This document shows positions 29,147 through 35,057 of a DNA stretch of 35,057 bases, in pieces. The stretch comes from Pseudomonadota bacterium (GTDB lineage Bacteria; Pseudomonadota; Gammaproteobacteria; Burkholderiales; Thiobacillaceae). Numbering within the stretch: position 1 is the stretch's first letter; each line of letters begins with the position of its first letter. The stretch is taken from the NCBI GenBank assembly GCA_030653935.1, contig JAURYL010000127.1, positions 1-35,057 of the forward strand, read 5' to 3'. The notes below the pieces were generated by a model. The model made no database searches, was not told the DNA's origin, and saw only the letters and a program-made list of their open reading frames with translations. A program made the position numbers and the translations under genes.

Positions 29147-30088
29147 ATGGCGACACTCTTCTGGATTCAGACCGGAGCCTGTGGTGGCGATTCCCTCGCC
29201 ATCCTGAGCGCCGAGGCACCCAGCCTGGAAGGGCTGCTGGCCGAACATGACGTGGAGCTGCTCTGGCACCCTTCTCTGTCGCATCAGTCCACGCGTCATT
29301 ACGACCGGCTGATCGAGCGCATCCTGGCTGGCGAACAGGCGCTGGACATGCTTTGCGTCGAGGGCAGCATCGTCACCGCGCCGCGCGGCACCGGGCTGTA
29401 TGACAGCTACCACGGCCGCGCCAAGATGGATCTGGTGCGCGATCTGGCGCGGCACGCCGGCGCGGTGGTGGCGATGGGCACCTGCGCCGCGTTTGGCGGG
29501 GTTCATGCGGCGCCACCAAATCCCAGTGACTGCATCGGCCTGCAATTCGACAAGGCCGCGCCGGGCGGGCTGTTCCCGCCGGAATGGCGTTCGCGCCGCG
29601 ACCTGCCGGTCATCAACGTGGCCGGCTGTCCGGCGCATCCCCACGCCATGACCCAGACCCTGGCCTGGCTCGCCGGCGGCCTGCCCTTGCGTCTGGATGG
29701 CCTGAATCGGCCGGCGGCGCATTTCAGCACCGTGGTGCACCAGGGCTGCACGCGCAACGAGTATCACGAGTACGACGTCGAGGAGACCGAGTTGGGCGGG
29801 CGCGCCTGCCTGTTCTTCAACCTGGGCTGCCAGGGCCCAATGACCCAGGCGGTATGCAACAGCGACCTATGGAACGGCGTCAGCAGCAAGACCCGCGCCG
29901 GGGTGCCCTGTTTTGGCTGCACTTCGCCCACCTTCCCGCGCGATGAAGATCTGTTCTGCACCGAAAAGGTCGGTGAAGTGCCCCTGCGTTTGCCGTTGGG
30001 GGTCGAGCGGTCGCGCTACATGGCCTACAAGAACCTGGCGCGCGCCGCGGCGCCACTGCGGGTCAAAAACAAGAAGATGGAATCCTGA
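29147..30088 (+). CDS. [NiFe] hydrogenase small subunit without Tat signal (group 2-like)
   Basis: The 313-residue iron-sulfur subunit starts directly with FWIQTGACGGDSL, with no twin-arginine signal or membrane tail, so it is cytosolic. This points to group 2-like (uptake or sensory) rather than periplasmic group 1 enzymes. Cluster ligands can be traced: proximal C12, C113, C161; distal H198, C201, C221, C228; medial C237, C255, C258. The second residue of the proximal CxxC pair is Asp (D15). An Asp ligand is known in actinobacterial-type [NiFe] hydrogenase. The stop overlaps the large-subunit ATG (TGATG at 30086-30090). The ATG at 29147 has only a weak GAG upstream. The exact subgroup needs a phylogeny. 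Confidence 0.9.
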   Translation: MATLFWIQTGACGGDSLAILSAEAPSLEGLLAEHDVELLWHPSLSHQSTRHYDRLIERILAGEQALDMLCVEGSIVTAPRGTGLYDSYHGRAKMDLVRDLARHAGAVVAMGTCAAFGGVHAAPPNPSDCIGLQFDKAAPGGLFPPEWRSRRDLPVINVAGCPAHPHAMTQTLAWLAGGLPLRLDGLNRPAAHFSTVVHQGCTRNEYHEYDVEETELGGRACLFFNLGCQGPMTQAVCNSDLWNGVSSKTRAGVPCFGCTSPTFPRDEDLFCTEKVGEVPLRLPLGVERSRYMAYKNLARAAAPLRVKNKKMES

Positions 30089-31605
30089 TGGCCCGCATCG
30101 AACTCAGCATCGACCTCAACCGGGTGGAAGGCGACCTGGAGATCGGCGTCACCCTGGAAGACGGCGTGGTGGTGGATGCCCGCACCATCGGCACCCTGTA
30201 TCGCGGCTTCGAACAGATTCTGGTCGGCCGCGCGCCGCGCGATGCGATGGTGATTACGCCGCGTGTGTGCGGCATCTGCGGCACCGCCCACCTGTACGCG
30301 GCGGTGCTGGCCCTGGAGCAGGCCTGGAACCTGCCGGTACCGGCCAACGCCACGCGCATCCGCAATCTGTGCCTGATGGCCGAGGGCATCCAGAACGACC
30401 TGCGCCAGACCTTCCTGTTCTTCGCGCCGGATTTCTGCAACCCACGTTATAGCGAACATCCCCTGTTCGCCGAGCTGATGGCCGCGTTCGAGCCGTTCAA
30501 GGGCAGTTTGCATCGCGAAACCTTGCGGGTGACGCGGCAGGCGGTGGAGATCGTTGCCCACTTCGGTGGCCAGTGGCCGCATTCCTCCTACATGCTGCCG
30601 GGCGGCGTGGTGACGCCGCCGGACCAGCGCCGGGTGCTGGCCTGCCGCGCGGTATTGGATGAGGTACGCGCCTGGTACGAGCGGCGCGTCATCGGTGCGC
30701 AGCTGGACCAATGGCTGGCCCTGGACAGCGCCGAGGCCTTGTTCACTTGGCTGGATGCGCCGGAACGCGCGGCCAGCGCGCTTGGCCTGATGACCCGCTT
30801 CGCCCGCTCGCTGGACATGCACCGCCTCGGCGCCGGCACCCCGCACATGATCAGTTTCGGCTCCTGGTGCGACCCGCAAAGTCCAGGTTCACACCTGTTG
30901 CCGGCCGGTTTCTACGACGGCGACAGCGGGGAAATACAGCCGCTGGATCAGGCCCTGGTCAACGAACATGTGCGCCATTCCTGGTTCCGCCCCTACGCCG
31001 GTGGTTTGCACCCCTTCGAGGGCGAGACCGTGCCCGATTTCCAGCCCGGCAGCGACCGTTACACCTGGGCCAAGGCGCCGCGCTATGGCGACCGGGTGGT
31101 GCAGACCGGCCCCTTGGCGGAATTGTTGATTTCCGGCGACCCGCTCATCACCAGCCTGCACGCCGCCGAGGGCGGCAACGCCTGGCTGCGCCAGTTCGCC
31201 CGGGTGCGCCGCGCCGGGGTGGAACTCGTGCGGGCGCGGCAGATGCTCGACGAGCTGGCCGCCAACCTCGATGCGCCGCACTACCTGGCGCCGCCGCCCG
31301 GCAGCGAACGCGACGGCCAGGGTTACGGTCTGGTCATGGCCGCGCGCGGCGCCCTCGGGCATTGGGTGAAGATCAAGGATGGCGTGGTGGAGAAGTATCA
31401 GATCGTCACCCCCACTGCCTGGAACGCCTCGCCGCGCGACAGTTCCGGCGAGATGGGGCACTGGGAACGCAGCCTGCTCGGGGTGAAGGTGAGCGACCCG
31501 GACGACCCGGTGGAAATCGGCCATTTGATCCGCTCGCACGACCCCTGCCTGGTTTGCACCGTGCACATGCTCGGCAGCGGCAAGAAACTGCGCTTCGCGC
31601 CGTGA
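30088..31605 (+). CDS. [NiFe] hydrogenase large (catalytic) subunit
   Basis: The 505-residue subunit binds the NiFe(CN)2CO centre. The N-terminal ligand pair is RVCGICGTAH (C61, C64) and the C-terminal pair is DPCLVCTVH (C487, C490, H493). NRVEGDLEI supplies the conserved Glu14. After H493 twelve residues remain (MLGSGKKLRFAP), consistent with a short C-terminal extension removed during maturation, and a protease gene follows. Sensory hydrogenases of the HoxC/HupV type lack this extension, so the feature favours an enzyme matured by proteolysis. The gene is coupled to the small subunit by a one-base overlap. Accessory hyp genes are not in the window. A small inverted-repeat element begins right at the stop codon (31606). 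Confidence 0.94.
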   Translation: MARIELSIDLNRVEGDLEIGVTLEDGVVVDARTIGTLYRGFEQILVGRAPRDAMVITPRVCGICGTAHLYAAVLALEQAWNLPVPANATRIRNLCLMAEGIQNDLRQTFLFFAPDFCNPRYSEHPLFAELMAAFEPFKGSLHRETLRVTRQAVEIVAHFGGQWPHSSYMLPGGVVTPPDQRRVLACRAVLDEVRAWYERRVIGAQLDQWLALDSAEALFTWLDAPERAASALGLMTRFARSLDMHRLGAGTPHMISFGSWCDPQSPGSHLLPAGFYDGDSGEIQPLDQALVNEHVRHSWFRPYAGGLHPFEGETVPDFQPGSDRYTWAKAPRYGDRVVQTGPLAELLISGDPLITSLHAAEGGNAWLRQFARVRRAGVELVRARQMLDELAANLDAPHYLAPPPGSERDGQGYGLVMAARGALGHWVKIKDGVVEKYQIVTPTAWNASPRDSSGEMGHWERSLLGVKVSDPDDPVEIGHLIRSHDPCLVCTVHMLGSGKKLRFAP

Positions 31606-31774
31606 GAGGCTGTAAATAAATGCCTAAGTTAGAAGAAACCGTCATTCCCGCGCAGGCGGGAATCCAGTTCGTAGGGCTAACTGCAAGAAAAATCAATCAG
31701 ATGCACAACCTGGATTCCCGCCTGCGCGGGAATGACGGTGTGTTTTTCAGCCGTTTCGAAACATTCACAGCCTC
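31606..31774. mobile_element. MITE-like inverted-repeat element inside the hydrogenase cluster
   Basis: Terminal inverted repeats GAGGCTGTAAAT (31606-31617) and ATTCACAGCCTC (31763-31774) match at 11 of 12 positions. An inner pair of perfect 29-nt arms (31638-31666 and 31711-31739) contains GTCATTCCCGCGCAGGCG. It has no coding capacity. It fills the gap between the large-subunit and protease genes and may reduce read-through. A related inner palindrome is at 20676-20742. Confidence 0.7.
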
Positions 31775-31780
31775 TGTCTC

Positions 31781-32230
31781 ATGCGCCACGTGATCGGCTT
31801 CGGCAACGACTTGCACGGCGATGACGGCTTCGGTGTCGCCGTTTGCCAGCGCCTCGCGGAACTGCCGTTGCCGGCCGATGTGCGGGTATTCGCGGCGGGC
31901 ACGCGCGGACTCGACGCGCTCGCGCTGTTCGAGGACTGTGACGAAGCCATCGTGGTCGATGCCGGTGAACCCGCCGGGCAGCCTGGCCGCCTCGGCTTTC
32001 CCGTGCCGGAGACGCTCGTGGAGGACTCCAGCCTGCCCGGTCACGGCGCCGGTGTCGGCTATCTGCTGCGCGCTCTGGCGTCACTGGGTCAGGCGCCGAA
32101 GCTGCGAGTCATCACCGCGGAGGCGGCGGCGCTGACGCCTTTCCATCCGGAACTTTCACCGGAAATGCAGGGGGCGGTGGAGGAAACCGTGCTGTTGCTG
32201 CGCGACTGGCTGGGAGTGGACGGTGTCTGA
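31781..32230 (+). CDS. Hydrogenase maturation endopeptidase (HyaD/HupD family)
   Basis: The 149-residue protein matches the M52 family that removes the large-subunit C-terminal peptide after nickel insertion: RHVIGFGNDLHGDDGFGVAVCQRL (the Gly-Asn and Asp-Asp metal site), EAIVVDAGEPAG (second acidic ligand) and SLPGHGAGVGYLLRAL (conserved His). Its presence and the DPCxxCxxH-plus-tail end of the large subunit fit together. It lies 175 bp after the large-subunit gene, separated by a MITE-like element, and no clear ribosome-binding site precedes the ATG at 31781. The stop TGA (32228-32230) lies within a small frame starting at GTG 32223, which leads into the PAS-GGDEF-EAL gene. Confidence 0.88.
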   Translation: MRHVIGFGNDLHGDDGFGVAVCQRLAELPLPADVRVFAAGTRGLDALALFEDCDEAIVVDAGEPAGQPGRLGFPVPETLVEDSSLPGHGAGVGYLLRALASLGQAPKLRVITAEAAALTPFHPELSPEMQGAVEETVLLLRDWLGVDGV

Positions 32231-32348
32231 CGAACTGGAGCGCCTGCGCACAGCTCGTAGGTTGGGCAAAGCGAAGCGTGCCCAACAAACCGCCACCATG
32301 TTGGGCACGCTTCGCTTTGCCCAACCTACGGTCAGGGATTGGCCATGA
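32223..32348 (+). CDS. Short bridging ORF across a REP, duplicate of the next gene's start
   Basis: GTG at 32223 overlaps the protease stop and opens a 41-codon frame starting MSDELERLRT, almost identical to the first residues of the next gene (MTDELQRLRT). The frame continues through the REP palindrome 32257-32329 and stops at TGA 32346-32348, overlapping the next ATG (ATGA). At DNA level 32227-32251 and 32349-32373 are identical at 24 of 25 bases. It looks like the original start of the PAS-GGDEF-EAL gene, cut off by a repeat and now perhaps a coupling leader. Whether a peptide is made is unknown. Confidence 0.45.
   Translation: MSDELERLRTARRLGKAKRAQQTATMLGTLRFAQPTVRDWP
32257..32329. repeat. 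GTAG-headed REP palindrome, family F
   Basis: GTAGGTTGGGCAAAGCGAAG (32257-32276) pairs with CTTCGCTTTGCCCAACCTAC (32310-32329); inner bases also pair (CGTGCCCAAC/GTTGGGCACG). It is flanked on both sides by a 25-bp near-exact direct repeat of the next gene's 5' end. Confidence 0.9.
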
Positions 32349-34951
32349 CTGACGAACTGCAGCGCCTGCGCACTGAAGTTGAGGCCCTGCGTCTGGCCAA
32401 TACCGCGCTGGAAACCCAGATGCTGGCCGGCGCCGAGCAGAGCGACGCCATGCTGCGCGAGGTCGAGACGCAGCGTAATGCCCTGCGTAGCGCACACCAG
32501 GTGCAACGTACCCTGAGTGGCTTCGTGCAACGGGTCATGGATACCGCTGGCAGCCTGGTCATCGTGCTCGGGCCGGATGGCCGGGTGCGCCTGGCCAATC
32601 GCCGCTGCGAGGAAGCCCTGGGCGAAGCGGCGCGCGACCTGGAAGGCCGGGTGCTGGACGAGTTGTTGCCGGTCGATGAACGCATGACCCTGGCGACGGG
32701 GTTGCCGCCGTTACCCTGGCAAGTGCTCTCACCCCTGTTCGAGACGGTGCGGCGCCAGGGTAATTACTCCGCCGAACACCGGCTGGCCGGCTGCAACGGC
32801 CATTACCGGCACTACCTGTTCGACGCCGCCATGTTGCACGACCCCCAGGGCAAGGAAGAGGGCGCGGTGGTCAACGCGACCGACATCACCCTGCTGAAGC
32901 AACAGGAATTGCGTCTGCGCCGCAGCGAGTCCCTGCTCAAGGAAGCACAGCGGCTTGCCCTTATGGGCAGTTGGGAGCTGGACCTCGCCAGCAAGAGTTT
33001 GTCCTGGTCCGACGAAGTGTTTCGCATCTTCGAGATCGACCCGGCCCGCTTCGGCGCTTCCTACGAGTCCTTCCTCGCGGCCATCCACCCGGATGATCGG
33101 GAACTGGTGAACCGCGCCTACACGGAATCCCTGTGTACGCACCAGGAATACGACTTTGTCCACCGCCTGTCATTTGCCGATGGCCGGGTGAAATGGGTGC
33201 ATGAGCGTTGCGCCACGGTCTACGCCGAGGACGGCACGCCCTTGCGTTCCGTCGGCACGGTGCAGGATGTCACTGCCCAGCGCGAGGCCGACGAAAGCCT
33301 GCGCCTGGCCGCCACGGTGTTCGACAGCAGCCTCAACGGCATTCTCATCACCTCGCCGGAGGGCATCATCCTCCGGGTCAACCAGGCGTTCAGCGAGATC
33401 ACCGGCTATTCGGCGGAAGAAGCGGTGGGACAGACGCCACGCCTGCTCAAGTCGGAACAACATGAGGCTGCGTTCTATCAGGCGATGTGGGCGTCGCTGG
33501 ATCGAACCGGAAGTTGGCAAGGCGAGATATGGGACCGCCACCGTGACGGTCGCGTCATCCCCATGTGGCAGAGCATCACGGCGGTGCGCGATACACAGGG
33601 CGAAGTCAGCCACTACATCGGCATTTTCTTCGACATCACCGAACAGAAACGGGCCGCCGAGCACATCGACCGGCTGGCGCATTACGACGCCCTCACCGAT
33701 CTGCCCAACCGCCTGTTGTTCAACGAACGCATCACCCATGCCCTGGAGCGGGCACGCCGCGAGCACAGCCAGGTCGCCGTGCTGTTTCTCGATCTGGATC
33801 ATTTCAAGCACGTCAACGACAGTCTCGGCCATCCGGTGGGCGATACTTTGCTGCAGGCCGTGGCACAGCGCCTGAAACAGCAGTTGCGTGAGGAAGACAC
33901 CGTGGCGCGCCTGGGTGGTGACGAATTCGTCGTCATCCTGGAACAAGTGGCTTCATCTGCCGATGCCGAATGGGTGGCGCGCAAACTGCTGGAGGCCTTC
34001 GCCGAACCCTTCCCGGTGCGCGGTCACGACCTCTCGCTGGGGCTTTCCATCGGCATCAGCCTCTACCCGGAAGACGGCGAGGACGTCACCAATCTGGTCA
34101 AGAACGCGGACATTGCTCTGTATCGCGCCAAGGAACATGGGCGTGGAAACTTTCAGTTCTTCGAGGCCCATCTCACCCAGGTTGCCGCCGAACGTCTCTA
34201 CATCGAAGGCGAGTTGCGCCAAGCTATCCGGCGCGAAGAACTGATCGCCTACTATCAACCGCAGCACAATCTGATCGACGGCCGTCTGGTCGGCGCGGAA
34301 GCGCTGCTGCGCTGGCGCCACCCCGAACTCGGCCTGGTGTCGCCGGATCGCTTCATCCCCATTGCCGAGGATTCCGGCCTCATCGTCTCCATCGGCGAAT
34401 GGATACTCGCCACCGCCTGTCGTCAGGCCAAGGCCTGGATAGACAGCGGACACCCGCTCGAACGCATGGCGGTCAATCTTTCCGGCGTACAGATCCAGCG
34501 CGGCGACATCGTCGCCACCGTCAGTCGCGTGCTCACCGAGACCGGCCTGCCACCCGAGCGGCTGGAACTGGAAATCACCGAGACCTACATCATGCGGCAG
34601 GCGGAACGCGACATCCGCGTCCTCGAAGACCTGCGCGCCCTCGGGGTGAAACTGGCCATTGACGACTTCGGCACCGGCCAGTCCTCACTCGGTTACCTCA
34701 AGCGCCTGCCGGTGGACAAACTCAAGATCGACCGCTCCTTCGTCATGGACATCCCCCAGGACGCCGACGACGCCGCCATCACCCGCGCCATCGTCGCCCT
34801 CGGCCACAGCCTGCGCCTGAAAGTGCTGGCGGAAGGCGTGGAAACCCCGGAACAGGAAGCCTTCCTCAAGGAACTCGGCTGCGACGGCGTGCAGGGCTTC
34901 TACTACAGCAAGCCGGTAGATGCGGCGGCATTCGAGGCGTACCGGGGCTGA
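32345..34951 (+). CDS. PAS-PAS-PAS-GGDEF-EAL cyclic di-GMP signalling protein
   Basis: The 868-residue soluble protein has an N-terminal coiled coil (1-60), three PAS-type domains (about 60-185, 195-312, 316-435), a diguanylate cyclase domain (about 440-605) and an EAL phosphodiesterase domain (about 615-865). GGDEF is intact (524-528), with an RxxD inhibitory site five residues before it (R515-D518). The EAL domain keeps EALLRW (652), the ExTE block, DDFGTGQSSL and KIDRSFV. Both activities are therefore possible. No membrane segment is present, so the signal is cytosolic. It ends the hydrogenase-protease cluster and is coupled by ATGA to the short ORF before it, which suggests that its input is linked to the hydrogenase. 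That link is inference. A family A REP follows 44 bp after the stop. Confidence 0.93.
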   Translation: MTDELQRLRTEVEALRLANTALETQMLAGAEQSDAMLREVETQRNALRSAHQVQRTLSGFVQRVMDTAGSLVIVLGPDGRVRLANRRCEEALGEAARDLEGRVLDELLPVDERMTLATGLPPLPWQVLSPLFETVRRQGNYSAEHRLAGCNGHYRHYLFDAAMLHDPQGKEEGAVVNATDITLLKQQELRLRRSESLLKEAQRLALMGSWELDLASKSLSWSDEVFRIFEIDPARFGASYESFLAAIHPDDRELVNRAYTESLCTHQEYDFVHRLSFADGRVKWVHERCATVYAEDGTPLRSVGTVQDVTAQREADESLRLAATVFDSSLNGILITSPEGIILRVNQAFSEITGYSAEEAVGQTPRLLKSEQHEAAFYQAMWASLDRTGSWQGEIWDRHRDGRVIPMWQSITAVRDTQGEVSHYIGIFFDITEQKRAAEHIDRLAHYDALTDLPNRLLFNERITHALERARREHSQVAVLFLDLDHFKHVNDSLGHPVGDTLLQAVAQRLKQQLREEDTVARLGGDEFVVILEQVASSADAEWVARKLLEAFAEPFPVRGHDLSLGLSIGISLYPEDGEDVTNLVKNADIALYRAKEHGRGNFQFFEAHLTQVAAERLYIEGELRQAIRREELIAYYQPQHNLIDGRLVGAEALLRWRHPELGLVSPDRFIPIAEDSGLIVSIGEWILATACRQAKAWIDSGHPLERMAVNLSGVQIQRGDIVATVSRVLTETGLPPERLELEITETYIMRQAERDIRVLEDLRALGVKLAIDDFGTGQSSLGYLKRLPVDKLKIDRSFVMDIPQDADDAAITRAIVALGHSLRLKVLAEGVETPEQEAFLKELGCDGVQGFYYSKPVDAAAFEAYRG

Positions 34952-34995
34952 TCGGTGAGTGGCGTGGTGTTGCAGGTTAACGTGAAACACGTCCC

Positions 34996-35057
34996 GTAGG
35001 AGCGTCCGCTTGCGGCGCGAAAACGAGCGTGCGTTGAATTTCGCGCCGCAAGCGGAC
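34996..35057. repeat. GTAG-headed REP palindrome, family A, copy 3 (cut by window end)
   Basis: The left arm (34996-35020) is identical to the left arm of copy 1. The right arm (35041-35057) is complete for 17 bases and is then cut by the end of the window. The loop differs from copy 1. Confidence 0.85.

Noticed and set aside
29147-32230. Periplasmic, membrane-bound uptake hydrogenase
   Set aside because: The small subunit has no twin-arginine signal or C-terminal membrane helix and no cytochrome b subunit gene follows.

Overview
The window reads as chromosomal DNA of a high-GC betaproteobacterium, most likely Nitrosomonadales or Rhodocyclales. The reasons are the gene orders tsaB-rimI-family 4 uracil-DNA glycosylase and bcp-phoH, UbiA (ubiquinone synthesis), a lithotroph-type [NiFe] hydrogenase, and the dispersed palindromic repeats typical of that class. 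No rRNA, tRNA, CRISPR array or prophage is visible. No gene is cut by the window edges: both ends lie in copies of the same GTAG-headed palindrome, as expected for a contig broken at repeats.

Layout. 1-2910 (minus): a DnaQ/GIY-YIG nuclease behind a YihY-type membrane protein with a cNMP-binding tail. 2972-6897 (plus): a DUF1015 protein, then tsaB-rimI-udg, the udg carrying an in-frame REP-associated transposase (RAYT). 6928-9608: LemA lipoprotein, Bcp peroxiredoxin, PIN-PhoH ATPase. 9838-14573: an Mre11/Rad50-like pair (YhaO/YhaN type). 14662-15558 (minus): ROK fructokinase. 15796-20627 (plus): an SseB-like protein, an unknown protein, a GlcD-type oxidase, UbiA, a UPF0149/SEC-C protein and TcdA. 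20782-25924 (minus): MogA, a second RAYT, a secreted tandem-repeat protein with a peptidoglycan-binding tail, a Crp/Fnr regulator and an M48-type protein lacking its catalytic Glu. 25989-28991 (plus): nitroreductase, VanZ-like, DUF455 ferritin-like, Rieske oxygenase. 29147-34951 (plus): [NiFe] hydrogenase small and large subunits, maturation protease and a PAS-GGDEF-EAL protein.

The most striking theme is heavy colonisation by short GTAG-headed palindromes (REP elements of several sequence families) and other small inverted repeats. Several lie inside reading frames (udg, tsaB, dnaQ/GIY-YIG, mog). Several abut or supply stop codons: the TAG of GTAG is the stop of the dnaQ/GIY-YIG gene, mak and tcdA, and GTAG follows the stop of bcp and of the UPF0149 gene within 0-1 nt. 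One sits between a duplicated gene start in the hydrogenase cluster yet keeps translational coupling. Two RAYT genes are present: one has intact HUH and Tyr residues but is embedded in a DNA-repair gene, the other has Phe where the catalytic Tyr is expected.

Two gene groups may act as systems. One is the hydrogenase-protease-PAS/GGDEF/EAL cluster, a candidate link between H2 and cyclic di-GMP. The other is the Crp/Fnr gene beside the repeat protein, whose upstream region carries a GTGA-N6-TCAC site about 42 bp before the predicted start, a perfect TATAAT and no recognisable -35, i.e. a class II activated promoter. All functions come from reading the sequence by eye; no database search was run.
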